Program-made: the position numbers and the translations under genes
Part shown: piece by piece, positions 24,412 to 35,644 of the stretch
Position numbering within the stretch: the stretch's first letter is position 1
Layout: every line of letters begins with the position of its first letter
DNA from: Purshia tridentata
Lineage: Eukaryota > Streptophyta > Magnoliopsida > Rosales > Rosaceae
Reading direction: 5' to 3'
Assembly: GCA_003254885.1 (NCBI GenBank)
Contig: QANT01009325.1
Span: 54,632 to 118,631 of the forward strand
Length of the DNA: 64,000 nucleotides
Notes under the pieces: generated by a model
The model's database searches: none
What the model saw: the letters and a program-made list of their open reading frames with translations, nothing else
What the model was told of the DNA's origin: nothing

Positions 24412-24460
24412 TGGGCCTTTCTACCCAAAACCAAAAGCCATGTTCACAGTTCATTGGGCC
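24412..24460 (+). promoter_or_regulatory. Two TGGGCC (site II) boxes upstream of Fes1
   Basis: TGGGCC occurs at 24412-24417 and 24455-24460, about 270-315 bp upstream of the Fes1 ATG. Site II elements of this kind are bound by TCP factors in many plant housekeeping genes. Function here is inferred from sequence and position only. Confidence 0.4.
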
Positions 24461-24546
24461 TTCAAACGTCAGCCCACCAAATTTAAATAGCAAGCCCAGG
24501 ACCCCTCGGTGCCCTGCCTCTGTGTGTCTTCTTTTCAGTCGTGGAG

Positions 24547-24574
24547 TTCCAGAACTATCAAGAGGTTTCGGGAA
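24547..24574 (+). promoter_or_regulatory. Paired TTCnnGAA heat-shock-like palindromes near Fes1
   Basis: TTCcaGAA at 24547-24554 and TTCggGAA at 24567-24574, 20 bp apart, 150-180 bp before the Fes1 ATG. Each is a two-unit heat-shock element. Fes1A is heat-induced in Arabidopsis, so this fits, but the sites may lie in the transcribed leader, downstream of a TATA-like sequence at about 24483. Confidence 0.4.
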
Positions 24575-24726
24575 CCTGAAGTGTGAGCGGTGCTGTGTAT
24601 TGACTCTTTCTACAAAGACTATGCTTTAAAAACCGTTTTCTCTATAATTTCTTGTTTCTTCATCAATTAACAGAGGAGTGAACGCAGAGGTTTTAAGGTT
24701 TTTTTTTCTTTCAGACGAAGCAAACA

Positions 24727-26634
24727 ATGGCCAACGACGGAGGACCCAACTGGGAAGGACTGCTCAAATGGAGCCTCGCACACTCTGACGGCACTCGCCC
24801 CAATCGCAATTTGAGGTACACCCCCTCCCTCCCTCCGTCCAAAAATTGTACTAATTACTCTATTATTTGATATACATGTTCCGGTGTTTATACATGTGTA
24901 TGAGAATGTTTGAGATCGAATTGAGTGGTTTCTGGTGTTGGGTTTTGTAGTGAGGAGGATCGGAGATGGTTTATGGAGGCGATGCAAGCGCAGAGTCTTG
25001 ACGTCGTAAAGCGCATGAAGGAGATAACTCTTGTCATGCAAACTCCTGAGCAGGTTTTGGAAGCTCAAGGAGTTACCCCTGCTGATATTGAAGGTCATTA
25101 AAATTCATCTCTGAGAAGTGTGTTGCTTATATTCTAATTATTATTTTTTTTTCGAATTGCAGCATATTAATCTTCTTAGTACTTTGTTTGGGACTCTGCA
25201 GATTTGTTGGATGAGCTGCAAGAGCACGTTGAGTCCATTGACATGGCCAATGGTAAGTTTTTTATCCTTTTCCTTGAACTAAACCCTGTGCTATCAATTA
25301 GTTGGTTTGCGCTGTTTTGCATATTAGTTGGTTTGTGCTGTTTTGCATATTGATACTTGGGCATGTTTCATTGGCTATTGTTGTATGTTATAGATCTTCA
25401 CTCCATTGGCGGGTTGGTCCCTCTTCTTGCTTACCTAAAGAATCCCCATGCCAATATTCGAGCAAAGGCTGCAGAAGTTGTGACCACTATTGTTCAGAAC
25501 AATCCCAAGAGCCAGAAACTGGTTATGGAAGCAAATGGCTTCGAGTATCTGTTTACTAATTTCTCATCCGACCCTGATGTGACAGTTCGAACCAAAGCTC
25601 TCGGTGCAATTTCTTGTAAGTTCTTTTTTAATCACGATGATGAATTTTTTTTGTTTAGCAACGCAAGCTCTTGTGTTTAAGTTTATGGAGTCTCCGATGG
25701 CCTTTTTCTGAAAGGATGTTGATGTTGCTTTTGCTTTGCACATGAATGATCTTCAGCTTTAATCCGGCACAACAAACCGGGTATCACTGCATTTCGCCTA
25801 GCAAATGGATATGCAGCCTTGAGAGATGCTTTAGCTTCTGAAAGCGTGAGGTTTCAGAGGTAATGATGTTACAAGGATTTAGTTATAACTTCGGTTCTCT
25901 TTTTGTTGTATCTTTTGAAATTAAAAGATAGCAAGGAATTGGATTAAATCATATATTTGGATATCTTTAGATGTTTATTGTGCCATATTTTTTGTGTCTT
26001 GGTTTAGGGTCTCCAATAATAATCTTCTTACTGAACTCAACCCTTTCTCAGGAAAGCCCTGAACTTGATCCATTTCCTCCTACACGACAATAATTCAGAT
26101 TGCAATGTAGTAAGTGAGCTAGGATTTCCACGCATAATGATGCACCTTGCCTCTAGCGAAGATCAAGAAGTACGAGAAGCTGCACTCCGGGGCCTTCTTG
26201 TGCTTGCTCAAGACAAAACGGATGGGGTCAATGGTAGATTAGCTGAAGAAGACGAGAAAATGAAGCAACTTCTTCAAGAAAGAATTAAAGGTATCAGCTT
26301 GATGTCTCCTGAAGATCTTCAGGCAGCTAGAGAGGAGAGGCAGCTGGTAGACACCCTCTGGAATTCCTGCTACAACGAGCCATCTTCTCTTCATGAGAAG
26401 GGGCTTCTTGTGCTTCCTGGGGAAGATGCACCGCCACCTGATGTTGCCAGCAAGTATTTTGAACCTGCTCTTAGAGCATTTGCTCCAAATCCTGCTGATA
26501 AAAACCCTGGTACCAAGAAGAAAGACGCTCCTCCTTTGCTGCTCGGTCTAGGTCCTCCACCCGAGGCTGCAAATGTTCAAGGTAGCTCTAGTGGTAGAGA
26601 TGATCCCAATGGGAGCTTGCAGACAAGTCAGTGA
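24727..26634 (+). CDS. FES1A: Fes1-type HSP70 nucleotide-exchange factor (HspBP1 family)
   Basis: Armadillo-fold protein that binds cytosolic HSP70 and promotes ADP release; plant Fes1A also protects HSP70 from degradation during heat. Six exons: 24727-24815, 24951-25093, 25202-25252, 25394-25615, 25757-25859 and 26052-26634, giving 396 residues. The N-terminal Fes1 domain (GLLKWSLAHSDGT, then DRRWFMEAMQAQSLDVVKRM) is followed by armadillo repeats (LVPLLAYLKNPHANIRAKAA, QKLVMEANGFEYLF, SEDQEVREAALRGLLVLAQD). The carboxy tail is Pro/Gly-rich. It is the first gene to the left of the dioxygenase array and the only plus-strand gene in the left half. Of the three Arabidopsis paralogues, the neighbourhood resembles Fes1C (At5g02150), while the length fits Fes1A; the symbol is therefore provisional. 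Confidence 0.92.
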
Positions 26635-27128
26635 TCTGATATAGCTATGGCTGTTTTTGTTGCCTCTATTTGATTAGCTGGTAAAATCTGTTCATTTTGT
26701 TGTAATTTCGGTGAGTCCCCATCTCCCCCTCGTATTTCTCATTAGATTCAGAAGGTTTTGTTTTGCTTTCATATAAGTAATACAAGGCTTTAGTTGTTGC
26801 ATAAATATCGCAGAATTCAGTATTGTGGCCATATATCGGACAAAAAAATCTGCTTTCATCCTTATATCTTGTATAGATATATATAGAAACATAGAATTCT
26901 CTATAACATTACTAGTAGCGGCCTTAGTGATTCGACTGTGCGGAGTGGAATGGCCGTTAATCAACAGATAAAATTTATTCTGTGGTACAAGGGATACAAG
27001 AATGTGGTTAATACAACATTAATCGACAAATAAATGAAAACCAGCATGCTTGATCTTAAAATCCTGATGGAAGACTTGGATTTAAGTCCTTTTATTGTCC
27101 TGTGATTTCTGATAATTGAAGCATTTGC
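26635..27128. other. Fes1 3' flank meeting the dioxygenase array
   Basis: Contains the Fes1 3' UTR and the 3' flank of dioxygenase unit A, which converge here. No gene or repeat is seen. Confidence 0.5.
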
Positions 27129-28873
27129 TTAACTTCCAGCCTTTGCCATTTGAGTGTGTGCCTTCCCCTCCAGTTTCCTCTTAAAGGATTGCCTCAGATA
27201 ATCTCCATATCTAACTTTGTTGTACATCCGAAGGGACCCTGAGGATTCCACTATATGATCAAATGGTTCAACTTCCACATCGTCATGTGGAATAAGAAAT
27301 GATGCATAAGACAACCTCGCTTTGCTTTCGGTTGTCACAGCTCTGTGTTCAATGCTCTTAGACTTCCCATTACTCCATATCTGCCATAGCAATTACAAAT
27401 ATGAAGCTTAAATAAAATATTGTTTTCTTTCATAATTAAATTAGAATCATATTTCATTTTCTAAGCTAGGAAGACTTTCACAGTATTAGTTAAACATCTT
27501 CAATACCGCTTACAATACCTCAAGAACATCTCCAACATTCACAACGAGAGCGTTTGGAATTGGCTTGACTGGCACCCACTCACCTTCTTTTTGAATCTGT
27601 AATCCTGTCACATTGTCTTCTTGCATCAGTATGGTTATGGTGCCTCTGTCCGGTTGTGGACTTAGGCCAAAGTACTTTATCTGGCATGCAGCATGGAGGA
27701 TAGTAGTTCATCCGAAAACCTAGGACCAACTCTTTATGCAGTCCAAGAAGAGCATCCTTCTCCATCCCCATTATTGTAGACAGAGACCTTATGAGCTCCT
27801 CTCCAACTTTTTTAACTTCACTAGAATATGCCTCAAAAACCTCCCTTCATCAATAATCAACAAATTAATGTTAAGAGTTTAGCTCAGTCGTCCAAACACA
27901 CATGAGCGACTCTAAATCATTGATGGTTTGTTAAGTCCACACTCATCAACAATTTGCAATCATCCCTGTTTATGGACAGACTAATTACACTAACATTTCT
28001 CTTTAAGTACTTAAATTAGTATTTTCAATTATCAAGAAACATTATATACTCTTTGCTTTTTCCATGAATTTTAGAAATATACTTGAAATCCTTTGTTGTG
28101 GTTGGCCAATACTCGAGCTTTCTATAGTTTGAAGGGTAAACCACAAGAACCAGAGCGTCAGACCAGTCCAGTATCTGCTCTTCGGAAAGCACATAGACAT
28201 GTCCATAGCCTTGTATGTTATCTGATGCCATTTTAATCTTACTCTTCTCTTCTAATGGAAGTTCAAAGAACGTAGCCGCAGCATCTTTCATGCCCTGCAA
28301 CACTGCTGCTGCCACTCCATGATTTACAATCTGCAAAGTTTAATTAAATTGAAAAGTTCAACTTAAGAGAGTTTCTACTTTTAAGCCACTCTTTTGTGTG
28401 GTACTGTTGGGATTCAGATTATATATTATGGTCGTATGAAAATGTTTGTTGCCAGGCAGTTCAGTTTGACATGTTATATTGTCAATGTGAACCATTGATT
28501 ATGTTTGTTTTTCCTTGTATGTGCGGTTCAAAATTAACACTTTGACATCATAACATATTAGATATCTACCAAGAGAAGATTAGTACTCTACTGTTATATT
28601 CAATGTCAATTACCTGAAAGAATCCCCATTCTTGGCAAGCCATGTCCAGTATGTGCGGTCCAAGATTAGTACTCTACTGTTATATTCAATGTCAATTACC
28701 TGAAAGAATCCCCATTCTTGGCAAGCCACTCTTTGGCATGTCCTCTTGATTCCTAATAAGATATCTTCAGGGACATGAAAAGGGTCACTTCTTACTATTT
28801 CTTGAACATTTGGAACTGGCAGAGATGACCCATAACTCGGTGCAACTGCAACCTCCCTTGTGTTTGAACTCAT
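27129..28873 (-). pseudogene. Dioxygenase unit A, SRG1/NCS1-like, broken
   Basis: Four-exon copy of the 2-oxoglutarate/Fe(II) dioxygenase of this array: 28873-28700, 28330-28083, 27844-27519 and 27380-27129. Very close to unit B, including introns. Exon 1 has lost one base in the codon after VPE and about 108 bp further on, so the stretch from there to ACQEWGFFQ is scrambled and the start of the catalytic core is missing. Exon 3 has one extra A near 27669-27671, which shifts the frame just after MPDKVL. In the shifted frame the iron-binding HxD reads QxD, so a catalytic histidine is also gone. Exon 4, with the second histidine and the RxS motif, is intact. An 86-bp tandem duplication lies at its exon 1 boundary. 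The four defects make it a pseudogene. Confidence 0.88.
28576..28728. repeat. 86-bp-period tandem duplication at the exon 1 edge of unit A
   Basis: The stretch beginning aagattagtactctactg and running through the splice donor into exon 1 (ending cttggcaagcca) is present at 28576-28642 and again at 28662-28728. The duplication gives unit A two copies of the exon 1 end and donor site. Unit B at the matching place has one. Confidence 0.85.
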
Positions 28874-29079
28874 GTTTAATTTGCTTCTTGGACTGTTTAG
28901 TGAAAATTAAACCGCATCTCTAACTCTAAGCACCAAGAGTTTTATAGACCTTAGTTTTGTTTGTATGCTAAGGTGGATCTTCATCTTCCATGATGTAAAG
29001 ATTCCTTAGTTATAGAACAATTGGAGCTTTCCATCTGTTTGGTTTTGACATCAAATTCACAAGAACACTAGCTTACTTA

Positions 29080-29231
29080 GATTATCTCCAAGAGAAAATG
29101 CAAAATTGGCTCTTCAAATTTGAAGAGTTGACTTTGGGTCTCCAATTTGAAGTGTCAATTTGCTACTGATTTATATAACGTGGCTTTTCAAATTGGGTAA
29201 TAAAATACATTTGCTACTTCTGTTGGAGATC
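29080..29231. mobile_element. 152-bp MITE with 8-bp target-site duplication
   Basis: Flanked by cttactta at 29072-29079 and 29232-29239. Ends are imperfect inverted repeats: gattatctccaagaga on the left and, read in reverse complement, gatctccaacagaag on the right. The matching place upstream of unit B (near 31475) has no insertion, so it entered after A and B duplicated. An 8-bp duplication points to the hAT superfamily; it encodes nothing. Confidence 0.75.
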
Positions 29232-29515
29232 CTTACTTATGTGTTTCTTCATTGGATGTTTTGCAACTTTTGGAAACTCCAAAGGATAACAACTTTATTA
29301 TGTTCCATTTCAAGGGGATTGAAATGTACAGAGACATGACAAATCTATAATAGGGATGGTACATGTAGCATTAATTGACAAACAAATGAAAAACAGCATG
29401 GATAATGTCACATTTATATGACAAGCCCACCTAAAAGTCATGATGGAAGGTTTGATTTGAATCTTTTTTATTCTCTTATCCTATGGTTTCTGAAAATTGA
29501 AACATCTGCTTAGTT

Positions 29516-31259
29516 TTAAATCCTTGCCATTTGAGTGTGTGCCTTCCCCTCCGGTTTCCTCTTAAAGGATTGCCTCAGATAATCTCCATATCTAACTTTA
29601 TTGTACATTCGAAGGGACCCTGAGGACTCCACTATATGATCAAATGGTTCAACTTCCACATCATCATGCGGATTAAGAAATGATGCATATGACAACCTCG
29701 CCTTGCTTTCGTTTGTCACAGCTCTGTGTTCAATGCTCTTATACTTCCCATTACTCCATATCTGCCATAGCAATAACAAATATGAAGCTTAAATAAAATA
29801 TTGTTCTCTATCATAATTCAATAAGAATCATATTTCATATTCTAAGCTGGGAAGACTTTCACAGTATTAGTTAAACATTTTCAATACCGCTTACAGTACC
29901 TCAAGTGCATCTCCAACATTCACAAGGAGAGCGTTTGGAATTGGCTTGACTGGCACCCATTCACCTTCTTTTTTAATCTGTAATCCTGTCACATTGTCTT
30001 CTTGCATCAGTATTGTTATGGTGCCTGTGTCCGAGTGTGGACTTAGGCCAAGTACTTTATCTGGCATGCGACATGGAGGATAGTAGTTCATCCGAAAACC
30101 TTGGACCAACTCTTTATGCAGTCCAAGAAGAGCATCCTTCTCCATCCCCATTATTGTAGATAGAGACCTTATGAGCTCCTCTCCAACTTTTCTAACTTCA
30201 CTAGAATATGCCTCCAAAACCCCCCTTCATCAATAATCAAAAAATTAGAGTTTAGCTCAGTCGTCCAAACACACATGAGCTACTCTAAATCATTGATGGT
30301 TTGTGAAGTCCACACTCATCAACAATTTGCGATCCCTGTGTATGGACAGACTAATTACACTAAGATTTCTCTTTAAGTACGTAAATTAGTATTTTCAAAT
30401 TTCAAGAAACATTATATACTCTTTGCTTTTTCCATGAATTTAGAAACATACTTGAAATCCTTTAGTGTGGTTGGCCAAAACTTGAGCTTTCTATAGTTTG
30501 ATGGGTAAACCACAAGAATCAGAGTGTCAGACCAGTGCAGTATCTGCTCTTCGGAAACCACAAAGAGATGTCCGTATCCTTGTATGTCATCATCTGATGG
30601 CATTTTAATCTTATTCTTCTCTTCCAATGGAAGTTCAAAGAACTTAGCCGCAGCATCTTTCATTCCCTGCAACACTTCTGCTGCCACTCCATGATTTACA
30701 ATCTGCAAAGTTTATTTAACTTGAAAAGTTCAACTAAGAGAGTTTCTACTTTTAGGCCACTCTTTTGTGTGGTACTGTTGGGATTCAGATTATATATTAC
30801 AGTTGTATGAAAAGGTTTCTTGTCAAGTTCAGTTTGACAAGTTATGTTGATAGACTGTCAATGTGAACCATCGATTATGTTGATTTTTTCCTGTATGTGC
30901 CATTTAAGATTAACACTCTAACAACATAACATATTTAGATATCTTATAAGAGAACATTAGTACTTACAGTTATATTCAATGTCAATTACCTGAAAGAATC
31001 CCCATTCTTGGCAAGCCATGTCCAGTTTGTTAAGCTCCTCCTTATGCCCTTTCGAGAGCAGAGAGAAATCAATGATAGGAATCTCAGAAGAAAGTTGACT
31101 CGTATGATCTATACTCCTTGGCATGTCCTCTTGATTCCTAATAAGATATCTTTCAGGGACCTGAAAAGGGTCACTTCTTACTATCTCTTGAACATTTGGA
31201 ACTGGCAGAGATGACCCATAAGTCGGAGCAACTGCAATCTCTCCTGTGTTTGAACTCAT
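29516..31259 (-). CDS. 2-Oxoglutarate/Fe(II) dioxygenase unit B (SRG1/NCS1-like), intact
   Basis: Soluble non-heme iron oxygenase that couples 2-oxoglutarate decarboxylation to oxidation of a small molecule. Four exons: 31259-30990, 30702-30452, 30224-29900 and 29761-29516, giving 363 residues, normal for the DOXC class. The DIOX_N region (IPIIDFSLLSKGHKEEL, then ACQEWGFFQIVNHGV) is complete. The core has the iron triad: H237 and D239 in LSPHSDTG and H294 in SIEHRAV, and the 2-oxoglutarate-binding R304/S306 in ARLSY. Substrate unknown: SRG1, codeine demethylase and Coptis NCS1 relatives do different chemistry. Compared with unit D, exon 2 has one extra Asp codon. Its TATA-like box is weaker than in broken unit A. 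All splice sites are GT-AG. Confidence 0.93.
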
Positions 31260-31934
31260 GTTTAATTTGCTTCTTGGACTGTTTAGTATCTCTAACTCTA
31301 AGCACCAAGAGTTACATAGACCTTAGTTTTGTTTGTAAGCTAAGGTGGATCTTCATCCTCCATGATGTAAACATTCATTAGTTAGTTAAGGTAGAGCTTG
31401 CCATCTGTTGGCCTAGTTAGTTAAGGTGGAGCTTTCCATCTGTTTGGTTTTGACATCAAATGCACAAGAATAGTAGCTTAGTTAGTTGTGTGTTTAGTTA
31501 TCATATTCGCATCTGATGCTTCCCAACTTTGTGTCGGATGACAAACTTTATTATGTTAATTTACTCCGTTTCAATAGAATCAAATAATGTCAACTATAGT
31601 TGTTATTATTTTTTAGGTATATAAATATAAGTATCTTAAAGAAATACACATCAAATAATGTCAACTATAGTTGTCTTCAACCAAGACAGAGGAATAGGAC
31701 TACGTAAAACGTTTACTTGTACAAAAGTAAAAAAATGCATAAGATTATTTTACTTATCCAACAAAAGAGAAAAGTGCATAGGATTTGCGGCTTACAGGGA
31801 CTGAAAAACCAAAAACAACATGCTTTATCTCTATGTTATTAATAACAAGCCCACTTAATGTCATCAGGGAAGACTTTGAATTAAATATATATTTTTTTTC
31901 TGGTTTCTGATAATTGAAACATCTGCTTATGTGC
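31260..31934. other. Promoter of unit B and 3' flank of unit C
   Basis: No gene. Holds a two-unit 35-bp tandem repeat (31379-31447, starting tagttagttaaggt) absent upstream of unit A, and a block around 31730-31790 that recurs downstream of units D, E and F (for example acttatccaacaaaagag). Confidence 0.6.
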
Positions 31935-33629
31935 TTAACTTCCAATCTTGGCCATTTGAGTGTGTGCCTTCCCCTCCATTTTCCTCTTAAAGGATTCCCT
32001 CACATAATCTCCATATCTAACTTTCTTGTACATCCGAAGGGACTATGGGGATGCCACCATATGCTCTAATGGTTCAACTTCCACATCGTCATGTGGAATG
32101 AGAAATGATGCATAAGACAACCTCGCTTTTCTTTCGGTTGTCACAACTCTCTGTTGAATGCTCTTGTACTTCCCATTACTCCATATCTGCAATAGCAAAT
32201 AACAAGTATGAATTTTTCTCTTTTATAGTTCTATTAAACCCAGCACCACTTAAGCATCCCCTTCTTTTACTTTGTTCTAGGCCACTTACACTGCCTAAAG
32301 AACATCTCCAAGATTCACAAGGCGAGCGTTTGGAATTGGCTTCACAGACACCCATTCTCCTTCTTTTTTAATCTGTAATCCAGTCACATTGTCTTTTTGC
32401 ATAAGACTGGTTATGGTGCCTTTGTCTGAGTGTGGACGTAGACCTAGTACTTTATCAGGCATGCGGCATGGAGGATAGTAGTTCAGCCCAATTGCTTGAA
32501 CCAACTCTTTATGTTGTCCAAGAAGATCATCCTCCTCCATTTCCATAATTAAAGATAGAGACCTTATCAGCTCCTCTCCAAGTTTTTTGACTTAACTAGA
32601 ATATGCCTCAATAGCCTCCCTTCACCAATACAATTTTTATCAATAAATGAAAGTCAATTGAAGTTATTTCAGTCCTCCACGCACATGTAGAGGATCCTAA
32701 ACCATCAATGGGTATAAAGCGCACACTTAATAATGGCTATCAATCACCTCCCCATGAGTGGATGACTGACACTAACATTTCTCTTTGGAGTTCAACTAGT
32801 GCTTTCAAATATCAAGAAATATACAATACTTGAATTCATTTGGCGTGGTTGGCCAAACCTTAAGCTTTCTATAGTTGATGGGTAAACCACGAGAACCAGA
32901 GCGTCAGACCAGTCCAGTATCTGCTCTTCGGAAATCACATAGACATGTCCGTATCCTTGTACGTCATCTGATGGCATTTTAATCTTAATCTTCTCTTCTA
33001 ATGGGAGTTCGAAGAACTTTTCTGCAGAATCCTTCATGCCCTGCAACACTTCTGCAGCCACTCCATGATTTACCATCTGCAAAGTTTATGTAACTTGAAA
33101 AGTAATTCCATGAAGAGAGTTTCTACTTTTTGGCCACTCTTTGGTGTGGCAATTTGTTTGGATTCAGATTATATATTACAATTATGTGAAAATGTTTCTT
33201 TTCAGACGGTACATTTTGGCATGTTATGTTGATATACTGTATGTAACCATTGATTATGCTGATTTTTTTGGTTGCGTGTTCTTCTATTAAACAGTTTGAT
33301 AACATAGCATATACTAAGAGAACGCTAGGACTCTGAAAGTTATATTCAATGTCAATTACCAGAAAGAATCCCCATTCTTGGCAAGCCAGGTCCAGTTTGT
33401 GAAGCTTCTCCTTCTGCCCTTATAAGAGCAGAGAGAAATCAGTGATAGGAATCTCAGAAGAAAGATGACACTTATCTGCACTCCTCTTCGGCATGTCCTC
33501 TTGATTTTTGAGAAGGTATCTTTCTGGCACTTGCAAAGGGTCACTCTTTACTATTTCTTGAACATTTGGAACTGGCAAAGATGACCCACAAGTCGGTGCA
33601 ACTGCAACCTCCCCTGTGTTTGAACCCAT
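31935..33629 (-). pseudogene. Dioxygenase unit C, SRG1/NCS1-like, heavily degraded
   Basis: Four recognisable exons: 33629-33360, 33076-32830, 32619-32295 and 32186-31935. Many independent lesions are visible. A TAA at 33420-33422 stops exon 1 after SLLL. Exon 2 has lost one T after VVYPS and is shifted. Exon 3 has a TAA near its start (Glu codon in the other copies). The donor after exon 3 is GC instead of GT, next to a TAG that replaces the last Glu codon. In exon 4 the iron-binding EH of SIEHRAV reads QQ, and a TAG lies at 32043-32045. With the active-site histidine gone as well, function is excluded even if reading errors occurred. Confidence 0.93.
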
Positions 33630-34285
33630 GTTTAATTTTCTAATTGCACTGTTTGGTTAAAATGAAACCCCATATCTAACTCTAAGCACAGAGTTATAGA
33701 CCTTAGTTTTATTTGTACGCCTTAAGGTGGATTTTTTTCCAAGTTTTAAAGATAACAATTGAAGCTTTGTTGGAGTTGTGGCTCGCTACAAGCCATACAT
33801 GCGGAAAGGAATCCCACATTTATGTGACACAACAATCTAGATTATATAAGTGAGTCTGAGTCATCGACTCATCCACAACTGACAGCACTAACAGTTAGTT
33901 GAACATATCAAGAACAAGATATATAACCATGTCTTATTTGTTCCTATTGTTTCGGAAACTCCAAAGGATAACAGTACTTTACTATGTTAATTTACTTCGT
34001 TTCAAATCGGATCAAATAATGGAAAATATAGTTGTTATTCTGTAGGTACCTTGCTATTCTTCGAGAAAGACAGAGGAAAAGGACTATATAAAACGTAACA
34101 AATGAAATGCATTAGAGTAAGATTATTTTACTTATCCAACAAAAGAGATAAGTGCATACAATATTTGTGGCTTACAGCAAAGAAAACAAAACACAACATG
34201 TCAACATGCTTGACGTTATTAATAACAAGCTCACTGTAGAGCCATCACGAAAGACATTATTTAAATCTTCTTTGTTTTTTCTTGC

Positions 34286-35644
34286 TTAACTTTCAATCTT
34301 GGCCATTTGAATGTGTGTCTTCCCCTCAAGTTTCCCCTTTAAGGCATGCTTCATATAATCTGCATATTTGACTTTCTTGTACTTCTGAAGGGACTTTGAT
34401 GACTCCACCATATGATCAAATGGTTCAATTTCCACATCGCCATGTGGAAGAAGAAAAGATGCATAAGATATCCTCGCTTTGCTTTCGGTTGTGACAGCTT
34501 TATGTTCAATGCTCTTGTACTTCCCATTACTCCATATCTGTTATACCAATAAATTTACAAATATCAAGCTTAAAGAAAATATTAATTCTAACGGGGACTT
34601 ATAGCTCTAGTAGTTAAGATCGAGCACATACCTCAATAACATCTCCAACATTCACAACAAGAGCGTTTGGAATTGGCTTGACCGGCACCCAATCTCCTTC
34701 TTTTCGGATTTGTAGTCCGGTAACATTGTCTTCTTGCATAAGTATGGTTATGGTGCTTGTGTCGGAGTGTGGACTTAGACCTAGTACTTTATCAGGCATG
34801 TGGCATGGAGGATAGTAGTTCACGCGCAAAACTTGGAGCATTTCTTGATGTAGTCCAAGAAGAGCATCCTTCTCCATCCCCATAATCAAAGATAGAGAGC
34901 TTAGGAGCTCCTCTCCAACTCTTTTAACTTCACTAGAATATGCCTCAGTAGCCTCCCTTCACCAACACAACATTTATCAATAAACTGGAAGTTAATTAAG
35001 AGTTTAATTGTATATAGAAATAGAACCATACTTGAATCCGTTTGGGGTGGTTGGCCAGAACTTAGGCTTTCTCTGGTGAGATGGATAAACAGTGAGAAAC
35101 AGTGCGTCGGACCAATCCATTGTCTGCCCTTCGGAAAGCGCATAGGCTTGGCCGTAGCCTTGAAAGTCATCTGATGGCATTTTAATTCTGTTCTTCTCTT
35201 CTAAAGGAAGTTCAAAGAACTTGGCCGTAGCTTCCTTCATCTCCTGCAACACTTGTGTTGCCACTCCATGATTTACCACCTGCAAAGTTTATTATTTTGT
35301 TTCATCACTAGTCCCACATTAAATGGTTAATTGCTAAGCCTAGATGGTTCAATATATATGATGAAATATACCTGAAAGAATCCCCATTCTTTGCAAGCCT
35401 GGTCCAGTTTGCTAAGCTCCTCCTTGTGGCCTCTTGAGAGCAGAGAAAGATCAATGATAGGAATTTGAGAAGAAAGATGACAAGTATCTGCAGTAGTACT
35501 CTTTGGCTTGTCTTCTTCATTAATATTATTATTCTTAATTATAAGGAATTGTTGAGGGATCTGCAAAGAGTCACTGCTCCTTACCAATTCTTGAACATTT
35601 GGTGCTAATACTGGCACATCATCATGATCTGGGCTACAACTCAT
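34286..35644 (-). CDS. 2-Oxoglutarate/Fe(II) dioxygenase unit D (SRG1/NCS1-like), intact
   Basis: Four exons: 35644-35372, 35279-35032, 34956-34632 and 34537-34286, giving 365 residues. The N-terminal region (MSCSPDHDDV) differs from units A to C and is nearest to unit F. The DIOX_N part IPIIDLSLLSRGHKEEL and WGFFQVVNHGV are complete. Iron ligands are in GLSPHSDTSTITILMQ (HxD) and SIEHKAV; the 2-oxoglutarate RxS is in ARISY. It ends AKIES. The last exon contains no ATG and can be missed by simple gene finders. Promoter side has a run of TATATATA at about 35719-35727. Substrate is unknown; divergence from unit B in the substrate-facing exon 2 (YALSEGQTMDWSDALFLTVY) suggests it may not act on the same compound. 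Confidence 0.93.

Larger units (their letters stand above)
23076..24726. other. Divergent promoter region between RING ligase and Fes1
   Basis: Shared upstream region of two outward-reading genes. The RING side has a GA-repeat leader. The Fes1 side has a TATA-like tttaaatag at about 24483-24491, TGGGCC boxes and heat-shock-like palindromes. The middle is AT-rich without genes. Confidence 0.55.
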
